From Amorphoplanes digitatis (GTDB lineage Bacteria > Actinomycetota > Actinomycetes > Mycobacteriales > Micromonosporaceae), in contig NZ_JACHNH010000001.1 of NCBI RefSeq assembly GCF_014205335.1, positions 2,722,501 to 2,786,500 of the forward strand: 64,000 nt of DNA. The letters are read 5' to 3'. The position numbers and the translations under genes were made by a program. The notes below the pieces were generated by a model. It was given only the letters and a program-made list of their open reading frames with translations, was not told where the DNA came from and made no database searches. Position 1 is the first letter of the stretch. Every line of letters begins with the position of its first letter. Below are positions 33,407 to 44,300 of this stretch, one piece after another.

Positions 33407-36400
33407 GTGAAGGTGTCTTCTCTCGAAGCGGCCCTGCCCCTGACCCCGCTCCAGGAGGGGATGCTGTTCCACGCGCTCTACGACGACGAGGGCGTCGACG
33501 TCTACGTGGTGCAGGTGTCGCTGCGGCTGGACGGTGCGCTGTCGCCGGACCGGCTGCGGTCGGCCGCCGAGGAGCTGCTGCGGCGGCACTGCGCGCTGCG
33601 GGCCGGTTTCCACACCCGGGAATCGGGGGAGCCGGTCCAGCTGATCCGCCGCGACGTCGCTCTGCCCTGGGCCGAACTGGACCTGCGCGACGTCGCACCG
33701 GCCGAGCAGGAGCGGCTGCTGGGCCGGCGGCAGACGGCCGACCGGGCCGAGCCGTTCGACATGGCCCGCCCGCCGCTGCTGCGCCTCACCCTGGCGCGGC
33801 TGGCGGACGACCGGCACATCCTCGTCCTGACCTGGCATCACATCCTGCTCGACGCGTGGTCGCTGCAACTGGTCCTGCGCGACCTGGTCGCGCTGTACGA
33901 GGGCGAGGAGCTGCCGCCGGCGGTCCCGTTCAGCCGGTATCTGGCCTGGCTGGCCGGCCAGGACCGGGAGAAGGCCGGGCTCGCCTGGGCCGAGGCGCTG
34001 CGCGGGGTGGCGGAGCCGACGCTGGTGGCGCCGGTGAAGCCGGCGACCGGGCCGGCGACGATGGCCGGGCTGGTCGCGGCCGAGCTGTCGCGGGAGGCGA
34101 CGGCGGCGCTGACCGGGTCCGCGCGGTCCACCGGGCTGACCGTCAACACGATCGTGCAGGTCGCCTGGGCGCTGCTGCTGTGCGGCGTGACCGGTCGCGA
34201 CGACGTGATGTTCGGGCAGGCGGTGTCGGGCCGGCCCGCGGATCTCGACGGGGTGGCCGACATCGTCGGCCTGCTGATCAACACGGTGCCGGTCCGGGTG
34301 CGGCTCGATCCGGCCGAGACCCTCGCCGGGCTGCTCGAACGGGTACAGCGCGAGCAGGCCGAGCTGATCACGCACCACCATCTCGGCCTGGCCGCCGTCC
34401 AGCGGCTGGCCGGGCTCAGCGAGCTGTACGACACCGCGGTCATGTTCGCCAACGCCCCCGCGGACTCCTCCGGCGGCGCGGCGCACCGGCTCCGGATCAG
34501 CGCGGAGACCGAGTCGGAGGCCGAGCGGACCGGCGCCACCCACTATCCGCTCAGCCTGACCGCGGTACCCGGGCCGCGGCTGCACCTGGCACTGAGCTAC
34601 CGGGCGGAGTTCTTCGACCGGGACACCGTCGAACGGTTCGCGCGGCGCCTGGTGATGCTGCTGGAGACCTGCGCCGCGGACCCGGCCACGCCGGTGGGCC
34701 GGGTCGGGTTGCTGCCGGAGGCGGAGCTGGCCCAGGTCGTCCGGGAGTGGAACGACACCGGCGTGCCGCTGCCGGAGTCGACCCTGCCGGAGCTGTTCGA
34801 GGCGCAGGCCGCGCGGACACCGGAGGCGACGGCCGTGGTCTTCGAGGGCGAGCGCCTCACCTACGCCGAGCTGGCCGGGCGCGTCGACCGGCTCGCGCGC
34901 GTCCTGCGCGCCCGTGGGGTACGGCCGGGCGACGCGATAGCGGTCGCCGTTCCCCGCTCGATCGAGTTGATCGTGGCCGTGCACGCGGTCGTGGCGGCGG
35001 GCGCGGCGTATGTCCCGCTCGATCCCGAGTACCCGGCGGGGCGTACCGCCGGCATCCTCGCCGACGCGGACCCGGCCCTGCTGATCACCACCGGGACCGT
35101 CGCGGCCGGGCTGCCCCGCTCGCCCGTGCCCCGGCTGCTCCTGGACGCACCGTTGCCGGACGCGCCGGACCGCGCGGCGGCGGCCCGGTGGCCCGCCGGG
35201 CCGGCCTACATCATGTTCACGTCCGGCTCGACCGGGCGCCCCAAGGGCGTCGTGGTGAGCCACGCCGCGATCGTCAACGCGCTCCGCTGGATGCAGGGCC
35301 GGTTCCCGCTCGGCCCGGGCGACCGCATGCTCCAGAAGACCCCGTCGGGGTTCGACGTGTCGGTGCCGGAGCTGTTCTGGCCGTTGCAGACCGGAGCCAC
35401 GCTCGTGGTGGCGGCCCCCGGCGGGCACCAGGACCCGGCCTACCTGGCCGGGCTGATCCAGCGCGAGTCGGTCGACACCGTCCAGTTCGTACCGTCGCTG
35501 CTCGGCGTGTTCCTCCAGGAGCCGGCGGCCGCGGCGTGCGACAGCCTGCGCCGGGTGTTCTGCATCGGCGAGCCGCTTCCGCCGGAGACCGTCAACCTGT
35601 TCCACGAGCTTCTCCCGGCCGGCCTGCACAACCTGTACGGCCCGACCGAGGCGGCCGTGCAGGTGACGCACTGGCCGTGCCGGCCGGTGCCCGCGGGCGC
35701 CGGTGTGCCGATCGGGAGACCGGTGTGGAACACCCGGGTGTTCGTGCTCGACGCGGCGCTGCGGCCGGTGGCGCCGGGCGTCGCGGGAGAGCTGTACCTC
35801 GCCGGGCGGCAGCTGGCCTCCGGCTACGCGCATCGGCCGGCGCTGACCGCGGAACGCTTCGTCGCAAGCCCGTTCGGCGCGGCCGGCGAGCGGATGTACC
35901 GCACCGGCGACATCGTCCGGTGGTCGCCCGGCGGTGACCTGGAATACCTCGGCCGGGCCGACCACCAGGTCAAGATCCGCGGCATGCGGGTGGAGCTCGG
36001 CGAGATCGAGGCGGTGCTGGCCCGGCACCCCGGCGTCGCGCACGTCGCCGTCGTGATGCGCGAGGACCGGCCGGGCGCGAAGCGGCTGGTGGCCTACGTG
36101 GTGCCGGCCGGGCCGCCGGCCGAACCTGGCGAGCTGACCGCGCACGCCGCCGCGACCCTGCCCGGCTACATGGTTCCCGCCGACATCGTCGAGCTGGCCG
36201 AGCTGCCGCTGACCGCGAACGGCAAGCTGGACCGCGCGGCCCTGCCCGCGCCGGCCGTCGCCCGGCCGGGCGGGCGCCCGCCGCACGGGCCCGTCGAGGA
36301 GCTGCTCGCCGGCCTGTTCGCCGAGGTGCTCGGGCAGGCCGGCGCCGGCGCCGAGGACAGCTTCTTCGACCTGGGCGGCGACTCGATCATGTCGATCCAG

Positions 36401-39400
36401 CTGGTCGCGCGGGCCCGCCGCGCCGGTTGGGCGCTGACACCCCGCGACGTCTTCACCCACCGGACGGTCGCCGCGCTGGCCCGGGTCGCCCGGCCCGCGG
36501 CGGCCGCGGCGGCCGAGCACCGGGACGCCGGGATCGGCGACCTGCCGGCCCTGCCGGTCCTGCACTGGCTGAGCGGGCTCGCCGGGCCGGTCGACGACCT
36601 CCACCAGTCGGCGGTGCTGCGGGTACCGGCCGGGATGGACCTGGGCGGCCTCACGGCGGCGGTGCAGGCGGTGCTCGACCGGCACGACGCGCTGCGGATG
36701 CGGTGGACCGCAGCGCCGGGGCCGCGGTGGGCGCTGGACATCGGCCCGCGCGGCTCGGTGCGTGCCGCCGAGTGCGTACGCCGGGTGGACGCGGCCGGCC
36801 TCGCCGGTCCCGCGCTCCGGACGGCGGTCGCGGCCGAGGCGACCCGGGCCCGCGCGGAGCTGTCACCGGGCGAACGGCGGATGCTGCGCTGTGTCTGGCT
36901 CGACCGCGGGCCGCGGAGCGGCGGACGCCTGCTGATCCTGGCGCACCACGGTGTCGTCGACGAGGTGTCTTGGCGCATTCTCGTTCCCGACCTGCGGGCC
37001 GCGTTCCAGGACGAGCCTCGGCTCCTCCCGGTGCCGTTCTCGCTGCGTACCTGGTCGCACCGGATGGCGGCGGCGGCGACGGAGCCGGACCGGGTCGCGG
37101 AGGCGGCACTGTGGACGGAGGTGCTCCGCGGCGGCCCCGGCGACGCCCTGCCGGCGGCCGGGCCGCAGGACGTGTTCGGCGCGGCGCGCAGCCTGTCCGT
37201 CCGGCTCGGCCCGGCGGACACCGCCGCACTGCTCACGGCCGTGCCGGCAGCCTTCCGCGCGGACGCGGAGGACGCCATGCTGACGGCGCTCGCCATGGCG
37301 GTCACCTCGTGGCGGCCCGGCCCGGCCGGCGGCGTGCTCGTCGACGTCGAGGGGCACGGCCGGCAGGACCTGCCCGGCGGCGCCGACCTGTCCCGTACCG
37401 TCGGCTGGTTCACCACCCTGCACCCGGAGCGCCTCGACCCTAAACTGCCCGGCTGGGAGCGGGCCGGGCCCAGCGACCCGCGCCTCGGCGCCGCGCTGAA
37501 GCGGGTCAAGGAGCAGCGCCGCCGGCTGCCCGATCGCGGCCTCGGCTACGGCCTGCTGCGCTACCTCAACCCGCGGACCGCGGCGGTGCTCGCCGCACAC
37601 CCGGCGCCCCGGATCGGCTTCAACTACCTGGGTCGCGTCGCGGGCGACGACGGCGCGGACTGGTCGCCGGCGCCCGAGTCGGACGCCGCCGGGCCGGGCG
37701 CCGGCCCGCGCCTTGCCATGCCGCACACCCTCGGCGTGACCGCCGCGATCGAGGACGGCCCGGACGGGCCGATCCTGACCGCCGCGTTCGCCTGGCCGGA
37801 CCGGCTGCTGACCGTCCATGACGTACGCGCGCTCGGCGAGGCGTGGCTGTCCGCCCTGCGCCTGCTCGGTGCGCACGCGGCGCGGCCCGGTGCCGGCGGT
37901 CTCACCCCGTCCGACGTCCGCCCGGCCGAGGTGGGCCAGGAGGAGCTGTCCCGGTGGGAGGCGTCCCTCGGCGGGCGGGGCCTCGCCGACGTGCTGCCGC
38001 TCACGCCGCTTCAGGAGGGGCTGCTGTTCCACGCCCGCTACGACCGCGCGGTCCCGGACGTCTACCACCTCCAGCTGGTGCTGGAGCTGGACCGCGCGCC
38101 GCGGGTGCCCGCGCTGCGCGCCGCGTGCCAGGCGCTGGTGGACCGGCACGCCGCGCTGCGCGCGGCCTTCCCGGTGCGCGCGGTGGGCGCGCCCGTCCAG
38201 CTCATCCCGGCCACGGTGACCGCGCCGTTCCAGGAACACGACCTGCCGGGACCGGACGGGCTGACCGGCTTCCTCGACGCGGACCTGCTCCGCCGGTTCG
38301 ACCCGGCCCGGCCGCCCCTGCTGCGGTTCGCGCTGCTGCGGCTGGGCGGTGACCGCCACGCGCTGGTGCTCACCCTGCACCACCTGCTGGCCGACGGCTG
38401 GTCCCTTCCGCTGCTGCTGCGCGAGCTCGGCGAGCACTACGCGGGCGACGCCACCCGCCCGGCGCCCCCGCCCGTGCGGCTCTTCCACGAGTGGCTGGCC
38501 GGGCAGGACACGGCCGCCGCGGAGGCGGCCTGGCGGGCGGCGCTCGCCGGGCTCGAAGCGCCGACGCTGATCGCGCCCGGCGGCGACGCGGCCGGGCTGC
38601 CCACCCTGCCCCGGCGCCGCACCGCCGACCTGCCCGCCGAGCTGACCGGCCGGATCGCCGCGCGGGCCCGCGCCTGCGGCCTCACGGTGAACACCGTGCT
38701 CCAGGGCGCCTGGGCCGTGGTGCTCGGCGCGCTCACCGGCCGCCGCGACGTGGTGTTCGGCGCCACCGTCTCGGTGCGCCCGCCCGAGCTGCCCGGCGCC
38801 GAGGAGATGGTCGGGCTCTTGATCAGCACGGTGCCGGTGCGGGTCCGGTTGACGCCGGGCGCCGGCCTGGCCGGCCTGCTGGCCGAGGTGCAGGCGGAAC
38901 AGGCGGCCCTGAACCGGTACGCCTATCTGGGGCCGGGGGCCGTGCAGCGGCTCGCCGGGCTGGGGCCGCTCTACGACACGTCGATGGTCTTCGAGAACTT
39001 CCCCGACGCCGCCGCCGACCCGGCGCCGGGCGACGAGCGGCTGCCGGTGGCCCAGTTCTCCGGGCGGGACGCCTACCACTACCCGCTCAAGCTGCTGGCG
39101 GCGCCGGGCGAACGGCTCCGCCTGGAGATCAGTCACCGTCCCGAGCTGGTACCGGACCCGCTGGCCGCCGAGGCGATGGACCGGTTGACGGCCGTCCTCG
39201 AAGGATTCGCCGCCGACCCGCACCGGCAGCCCGACCCCGGGCCGGCGGTCGTGGACCGGGTCGGCGAGCTCGCCGGGGAGGTCCTCGGCGCCGGCCGGCT
39301 CGGCGCCGGCGCCGACTTCTTCGCCGCGGGTGGCGACTCCCTGCTGGCGCTGCGGCTGGCCGGGCGGATCCGCGAGGTACTCGGCGCGGACGTCGACCCC

Positions 39401-39472
39401 GCCCTGATCTTCCGGCGCCGGACGCCGGCCGGCATCGCGGCCGGCCTCGCCGCCCCGCCGGTACCGCGCTGA
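33407..39472 (+). CDS. Nonribosomal peptide synthetase NRPS1: C-A-T-E-C-T
   Basis: 2021 residues. C domain (about 1-440; [16 protein letters not shown], active-site HHILLDA at 144-150, Ala replacing the usual Gly). A domain (about 460-950; [33 protein letters not shown]). T domain with Ser993 in [12 protein letters not shown] domain (about 1040-1480; [10 protein letters not shown] at 1180, [20 protein letters not shown]). A second C domain (about 1500-1900; [21 protein letters not shown] at 1658) is followed directly by a T domain with Ser1978 in [10 protein letters not shown]. The second module has no A domain, so its residue must be loaded in trans. The E domain predicts a D-configured first residue. 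A-domain pocket residues by eye are D-V-P-Q-F-I-L-V-Q, matching no code I know. The GTG start has a weak SD. Starting with a C domain suggests an acyl starter or an upstream partner. Confidence 0.93.
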   Translation: MKVSSLEAALPLTPLQEGMLFHALYDDEGVDVYVVQVSLRLDGALSPDRLRSAAEELLRRHCALRAGFHTRESGEPVQLIRRDVALPWAELDLRDVAPAEQERLLGRRQTADRAEPFDMARPPLLRLTLARLADDRHILVLTWHHILLDAWSLQLVLRDLVALYEGEELPPAVPFSRYLAWLAGQDREKAGLAWAEALRGVAEPTLVAPVKPATGPATMAGLVAAELSREATAALTGSARSTGLTVNTIVQVAWALLLCGVTGRDDVMFGQAVSGRPADLDGVADIVGLLINTVPVRVRLDPAETLAGLLERVQREQAELITHHHLGLAAVQRLAGLSELYDTAVMFANAPADSSGGAAHRLRISAETESEAERTGATHYPLSLTAVPGPRLHLALSYRAEFFDRDTVERFARRLVMLLETCAADPATPVGRVGLLPEAELAQVVREWNDTGVPLPESTLPELFEAQAARTPEATAVVFEGERLTYAELAGRVDRLARVLRARGVRPGDAIAVAVPRSIELIVAVHAVVAAGAAYVPLDPEYPAGRTAGILADADPALLITTGTVAAGLPRSPVPRLLLDAPLPDAPDRAAAARWPAGPAYIMFTSGSTGRPKGVVVSHAAIVNALRWMQGRFPLGPGDRMLQKTPSGFDVSVPELFWPLQTGATLVVAAPGGHQDPAYLAGLIQRESVDTVQFVPSLLGVFLQEPAAAACDSLRRVFCIGEPLPPETVNLFHELLPAGLHNLYGPTEAAVQVTHWPCRPVPAGAGVPIGRPVWNTRVFVLDAALRPVAPGVAGELYLAGRQLASGYAHRPALTAERFVASPFGAAGERMYRTGDIVRWSPGGDLEYLGRADHQVKIRGMRVELGEIEAVLARHPGVAHVAVVMREDRPGAKRLVAYVVPAGPPAEPGELTAHAAATLPGYMVPADIVELAELPLTANGKLDRAALPAPAVARPGGRPPHGPVEELLAGLFAEVLGQAGAGAEDSFFDLGGDSIMSIQLVARARRAGWALTPRDVFTHRTVAALARVARPAAAAAAEHRDAGIGDLPALPVLHWLSGLAGPVDDLHQSAVLRVPAGMDLGGLTAAVQAVLDRHDALRMRWTAAPGPRWALDIGPRGSVRAAECVRRVDAAGLAGPALRTAVAAEATRARAELSPGERRMLRCVWLDRGPRSGGRLLILAHHGVVDEVSWRILVPDLRAAFQDEPRLLPVPFSLRTWSHRMAAAATEPDRVAEAALWTEVLRGGPGDALPAAGPQDVFGAARSLSVRLGPADTAALLTAVPAAFRADAEDAMLTALAMAVTSWRPGPAGGVLVDVEGHGRQDLPGGADLSRTVGWFTTLHPERLDPKLPGWERAGPSDPRLGAALKRVKEQRRRLPDRGLGYGLLRYLNPRTAAVLAAHPAPRIGFNYLGRVAGDDGADWSPAPESDAAGPGAGPRLAMPHTLGVTAAIEDGPDGPILTAAFAWPDRLLTVHDVRALGEAWLSALRLLGAHAARPGAGGLTPSDVRPAEVGQEELSRWEASLGGRGLADVLPLTPLQEGLLFHARYDRAVPDVYHLQLVLELDRAPRVPALRAACQALVDRHAALRAAFPVRAVGAPVQLIPATVTAPFQEHDLPGPDGLTGFLDADLLRRFDPARPPLLRFALLRLGGDRHALVLTLHHLLADGWSLPLLLRELGEHYAGDATRPAPPPVRLFHEWLAGQDTAAAEAAWRAALAGLEAPTLIAPGGDAAGLPTLPRRRTADLPAELTGRIAARARACGLTVNTVLQGAWAVVLGALTGRRDVVFGATVSVRPPELPGAEEMVGLLISTVPVRVRLTPGAGLAGLLAEVQAEQAALNRYAYLGPGAVQRLAGLGPLYDTSMVFENFPDAAADPAPGDERLPVAQFSGRDAYHYPLKLLAAPGERLRLEISHRPELVPDPLAAEAMDRLTAVLEGFAADPHRQPDPGPAVVDRVGELAGEVLGAGRLGAGADFFAAGGDSLLALRLAGRIREVLGADVDPALIFRRRTPAGIAAGLAAPPVPR

Positions 39473-39507
39473 CCGGGCCTTTTCGGGCGGCAATTGGCGC
39501 TGCCGGA

Positions 39508-39535
39508 TTGCCCGGCAGTTGCCGGATGCGTTGCC
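39508..39535 (+). repeat. Three TTGCC direct repeats upstream of the SDR gene
   Basis: TTGCC occurs at 39508, 39519 and 39531, spacing 11 and 12 bp, within ATTGCCC, GTTGCCG and GTTGCCT. They lie in the 119-bp gap after NRPS1, the longest spacer in the plus-strand NRPS operon. Helically phased heptamers are the kind of site bound by SARP activators, but no SARP gene is in the window. Confidence 0.35.
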
Positions 39536-39591
39536 TGGGCCGCGGTCCGGGCCACTGACACCATCGGAATTCGGTGAAGCGGAGGAAAACC

Positions 39592-40329
39592 ATGCGAACC
39601 ATCGTGATTTCGGGTGCGTCCAGCGGAATCGGAAACGCGACCGCGAAACGATTCGCCCGGGCCGGTGACCGCGTTTACAACCTCGATATCAAGCCGCCGG
39701 AAACGGATTCCGCCGCCGGCACCTGGATCGAGACCGACGTGGCCGACTGGTCCGCCGTCGACCGGGCGGTCGCCCGGGTCGACGAGGCGCACGGCGGTAT
39801 CGACGTGGCGATCGCCAACGCCGGCATCAGCATCCGGCACGGCGTCCTGGAGATCGCCGAGACGGACGCCCGCCGGGTCGTCGACGTCAACCTGCTCGGT
39901 GTGCTGGCGATGTGGCGGTCGGCCGCACGCCGGATGGCCGGCCGGGGCGCGGGCGTGCTGCTGGCCACCGCCTCGGTCAACGGCCACCGCGGATACCCGG
40001 GTTACGCCGACTACAACGCCACGAAGGCCGGCGTCGCGGCGCTCTGCCGCACGTTCGCGATGGAGCTCAGCCCGGCGATCCGGGCGGCCTGCGTGTCACC
40101 GGGCGCGGTGCTGACGCCGATGCAGCTCGCCGAGTACACCCCGGAGATGCTGGTCGCCGTCAACGCACGCATCCCGGCCGGCCGGCACGCGGATCCGGAC
40201 GAGATCGCCGCCGCGTTCTTCTATCTGGCGTCGCCCGAGGCCCGCTTTCTCACCGGCCAGGAAATCGTCATCGACGGTGGCGAGATCGCAGGTGCCACCA
40301 CCAGCGAATTCAACCGGAGGATCGCGTGA
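39592..40329 (+). CDS. SDR-family oxidoreductase within the NRPS operon
   Basis: 245 residues from the ATG at 39592, with GGAGG 5 nt upstream; earlier in-frame ATGs are out of register with it. Classical SDR: SGASSGIGNA cofactor loop, IANAGIS, catalytic Ser in LLATASVNGHRG and Tyr-Asn-Ala-Thr-Lys in GYADYNATKAG, and DPDEIAAAFFYLASPEARFL near the end. It is coupled by a GTGA overlap to the 2-oxoglutarate oxygenase. A reasonable role is oxidation or reduction of a side-chain hydroxyl or keto group on an amino-acid precursor. Free versus carrier-bound substrate cannot be told. Confidence 0.87.
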   Translation: MRTIVISGASSGIGNATAKRFARAGDRVYNLDIKPPETDSAAGTWIETDVADWSAVDRAVARVDEAHGGIDVAIANAGISIRHGVLEIAETDARRVVDVNLLGVLAMWRSAARRMAGRGAGVLLATASVNGHRGYPGYADYNATKAGVAALCRTFAMELSPAIRAACVSPGAVLTPMQLAEYTPEMLVAVNARIPAGRHADPDEIAAAFFYLASPEARFLTGQEIVIDGGEIAGATTSEFNRRIA

Positions 40330-41342
40330 GAGACACGCTACGAAAAGACCGGTACATCATGTCCGCCGAGGAGGCGTGCGCGCTAGCGGGCGCCGTCGAT
40401 GAGCTCCGGGCGGGCGGGAGCTCACCGGCCGGACCCGACTTCTACGACCGGCACCCGTCCAGTCATGAACTGCTGCCGGCCGGGCTGTCCCGGTTCCTCG
40501 ACGAGTTCCGCCGCGACGGGAACGTGCCGGTGTGCGAGGTGCGCGGCTTCCCGGTCGACGACGCCGCCGTGGGACCGACCCCCGACCACTGGGATCTGCG
40601 GGACGGGCTCGAATCGACCGCCGAGCTCGACATCGCCGTGGCGATGTGCGCCTCGGCACTCGGCGAGCCGTTCGCCTGGGCGACCCTCCAATGTGGCCGG
40701 CTGGTGCAGGACGTCTTCCCGATCCGCGGCGACGAGCGGCGCGAGAGCGGCCACGGCAGCGACGCGTTCCTCCAGTTCCACACCGACGACGCGTTCCGGC
40801 CGGACTCGTGCGACTACATCCTGCTCTTCGGGGTCCGCAACCACGACGCGGTGCCGACGTACGTCTCCGCGGTGCGCGACGTCGAACTCGGCGACGACGA
40901 CCGGCGGGTGCTGTCCGAGGCGCGGTTCCACATCATCCCGGACGACGAGCACATCCGGCAGCTCGAACTGCGCGCGCCCGGCGACCCCGCGCTGCGCAAG
41001 GCGATCGAGATGCGCGACCGGCCGGCGCCGGTCCCGGTGCTGTTCGGCAACCCGTTCGAGCCGTGCATCCGGCTCGACGCGCCGTACATGAGCTGCGTCG
41101 GCGACGATCCGGCCGCGCGGCGGGCGCTGGACGCGCTCGCGGCGGAGCTGCACCGGGTCCGGCGGCCCCTGGTCGCGGCTCAGGGCACCCTGCTGATCCT
41201 GAACAACCGCAGCGTCGCGCACGCCCGGGAGTCGTTCACCGCGCGCTACGACGGCACCGACCGCTGGCTCCGGAAGATCATCGTCTCCCGCGACCCGGGC
41301 GAGGTCCGCAAGCCGGTCTCCGCCGACCGGGTCCGGCTGTAG
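40326..41342 (+). CDS. Fe(II)/2-oxoglutarate-dependent amino-acid hydroxylase, VioC/AsnO-like
   Basis: 338 residues from the GTG at 40326, with GGAGG 5 nt upstream and a 4-bp overlap with the SDR gene. Clavaminate-synthase-like fold: iron ligands His152 and Asp154 in QFHTDDAFRP and a distal His299 in NNRSVAHARESF, with the 2-oxoglutarate-binding Arg in the RYDGTDRWLRK segment. VioC (arginine), AsnO (asparagine) and related enzymes usually have His-x-Glu at the first site; Asp is accepted in the wider superfamily. These enzymes beta- or gamma-hydroxylate free amino acids later used by an NRPS. Substrate not determinable here; arginine-like substrates are attractive given the methyltransferase at 57030. 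Confidence 0.88.
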   Translation: MRDTLRKDRYIMSAEEACALAGAVDELRAGGSSPAGPDFYDRHPSSHELLPAGLSRFLDEFRRDGNVPVCEVRGFPVDDAAVGPTPDHWDLRDGLESTAELDIAVAMCASALGEPFAWATLQCGRLVQDVFPIRGDERRESGHGSDAFLQFHTDDAFRPDSCDYILLFGVRNHDAVPTYVSAVRDVELGDDDRRVLSEARFHIIPDDEHIRQLELRAPGDPALRKAIEMRDRPAPVPVLFGNPFEPCIRLDAPYMSCVGDDPAARRALDALAAELHRVRRPLVAAQGTLLILNNRSVAHARESFTARYDGTDRWLRKIIVSRDPGEVRKPVSADRVRL

Positions 41343-41381
41343 TACGCCGCCCCGCCGCCCGACCCGTTCCGAAAGGACTCC

Positions 41382-44300
41382 ATGATGGACGTGCGTGAGG
41401 CGCTGCTGTGCGAGCTGTTCGCCGAGGTGCTGGACGCGCCCCGGCCCGGCATCCACGACAGCTTCTTCGAGCTGGGCGGCGACTCGGTCAGCTCCGTGCG
41501 GCTGGTTGCCGCGGCCCGGGTCCGCGGGCTCGTGCTCGAATACCGCGACATCTTCATCGGCGAGACGGTCGCCGCCCTGGCCCGGGCCGCCACCGAGGCG
41601 GTGCCGGAGGCCGGCGCCGATGCCGGTGGCGGGCCGCTCGTGGTGCTCGACGACGAGGACCGGACGGCGATCGAGGCCCGGTACCCGGGCGCCGAGGAGG
41701 TCCTGCCGGCGGCTCCGCTGCAAGAGGGTTTGCTCTTCCACGCGCTGGCCACCGCGAGCGCGGCCGACCCGTACGTGATCCAGGCGCCGCTGGAGTTGTC
41801 GGACGCGGTCGACCCGGTGCGGCTGCGGGCCGCGCTGGACGGCCTGGTCGCCCGGCACGCGAGCCTGCGCGCGGCGTTCCTGGTGCGCCGCGAGGGCGGC
41901 GCGGTGCAGGTCATCGCGGAACACGCGACCGTCGGCTGGCGGGAGACCGACCTGCCGGACCTGGCCGGGTTTCTCGCGGCGGACCGGCTGGTGCCGTTCG
42001 ACGCGGCGGTGCCGCCGCTGCTGCGGGCGACGCTGGTCCGGCTTCCGGCGGGGCGCCGGGTGCTGGTGCTGACGAGCCACCACATCCTGTGGGACGGCTG
42101 GTCGATGGCGCGGGCGCTGGCCGACCTGGCCGCGCTGTACCGGGGCGAGCCCGCGCTGCCGGACCCGGTGCCGCTGCGCGACTACCTGGCATGGCTGGCC
42201 GGGCAGGATCGCGACGCGGCCGTCGCGGCGTGGGGCCGGGCGCTCAACGGGCTGGACGGCGCGACGCTGGTGGCGCCGGGCGCGGGCCCGGCCAGGGGCG
42301 TGTTGCCCGCGCGGGTCGCGGGCGGTCTGGGCGAGCGGGCCTCCGCACGGGTGGCGGCCGTGGCCCGGGCGAAGGGCCTGACGCTCAACACGGTGGTGCA
42401 GGGCGCGTGGGCGCTGGTGCTGGCGCAGCTGACGGGTCGCTGGGATGTGGTGTTCGGGTCGACGGTGTCGGGCCGGCCGGCGGAGTTGCCGGGCGTGGCG
42501 GACATCGTCGGGCTGCTCATCAACACGGTTCCGGTGCGGGTGCGCATCGATCCGGCGGAGCCGTTGGATCGGCTGCTTGCCCGGGTGCAGGCCGAGCAGG
42601 CGGCGCTGACCGCGTTCCATCATGTCGAGCTGCCGGTGGTGCGGCGCGAGTCCGGCCTCGGCGAGCTGTTCGACACCACCATCGCCTTCGAGAACTTCCA
42701 CCAGGCCGAGGCGCCCGGCGACCTGTGGGACACCGGGGTGCTGCGCGGGGAGGACCCGGCGCAGGAGGGCTTCACCCACTACCCGTTGAGCCTGGCCGTG
42801 ACGCCGGGCGCGGAGCTGCGGTTCGACGTCAGCTACCGGCCGGATGTGTTCGAGGAGTGGTTCGCCCGGGGCGTGGCCGAGCGGCTGGGCGGCGTCCTCG
42901 AGGCCTTCGCGGCCGATCCCGGGCGGCTCGCCGGGTCCGTTGAGCTTCTGTCGGCCGCGGAGCACTCGTTGCTGGCGAGCTGGAACGACACGGACCGCCC
43001 GCTGCCGGACGCCACCGTGGTGGAGCTGTTCGAGCGGCAGGTCCGCCTCACCCCCGACGCGGTGGCGTTGGTGCACGAGACCGGTGAGGTCACCTACGCC
43101 GAGCTGAACGCGCGGGCGAACCGCTTGGGCCGGACGCTGGTGGCGGCGGGTGTGGGCGCGGAGAGCCGGGTCGGCTTGGCGTTGCCACGGGGCGTGGACT
43201 GGGTGGTCGCGGTCCTGGCGATCCTGAAGGCGGGCGGTGCGTACGTGCCGGTGGACCCGTCCTGGCCGTCCTCCCGGGTGGAGAGCCTTCTGGCTGACAC
43301 CGTCCGCGTTATCTCCAATGTGGATCAGCCGGATATGGGGGACGCGTCGAACCTGGGATGCCGGATCGTGCCGGGGAACCTGGCGTACGTGATGTTCACG
43401 TCCGGCTCGACGGGCCGGCCGAAGGGTGTCGAGGTCACCCACGCCGACATCACCGCACTGGCCCGGGACAGCCGGTTCGAGGCCGGTCATGAGCGGGTGC
43501 TGGTGCACTCCGCATTGGCGTTCGACGCCTGGACGTACGAGCTGTGGGTGCCGCTGTTGTCGGGTGGCTGCGCGGTGCTGGCTCCGAACGGGCCGCTGAC
43601 CCCGGCGGGAGTCCGGGGTCACGGCCTCACGGCACTGTTCCTGACGACGGCGTTGTTCCATCTGTTCGCCGCCGATGACCCGGAGTGTTTCGCCGGGTTG
43701 CGGGAGGTCTGGACCGGCGGTGAACAGGTGGACGCCGAGGCCGCCGCCAAGGTCCGCGCAGCCTGTCCGAATCTGACCATTGTGGACGTCTACGGGCCGA
43801 CGGAGACGACGACGTTCGCGACCGCGCAGGTGGTCGCCCCGGGTCGCCCGGTCCCGGTGCCGTTGCCGATCGGCCGTCCGCTGGACAACACCCGGGCGTT
43901 GGTGCTGGATGGGGCGTTGCGGCCGGTGCCGCCGGGCGTGGTCGGCGAGTTGTATCTGGCCGGTGCCGGTGTCGCCCGTGGCTATCTGGGCCGGCCCGGG
44001 CTGACCGCGTCACGGTTCGTGGCAGGCCCGGCCGGTGCGCGGATGTATCGCACCGGTGATCTGGTGCGGTGGACGGCGGCGGGGGAGTTGGTGTTCGTCG
44101 GCCGGGCCGATCAGCAGGTGAAGATCCGTGGTCATCGGATCGAGCCGGGTGAGGTCGAGACCGTGCTGCGTGCCCATCCGGGGGTGGCGCAGGCGGTGGT
44201 GCTGGCGCGAGAGGGCCGTCTGGTCGCCTACGTGGTCGGCGAGGTGGACGGTCTGCGGGAGCACGCGGCGGGTCTGTTGCCGGACTATCTGGTTCCTGCG

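Noticed and set aside
32603-36685. 1360-residue minus-strand frame across the ligase and NRPS1
   Set aside because: Antisense of recognised A, C and T domains with no motif of its own.
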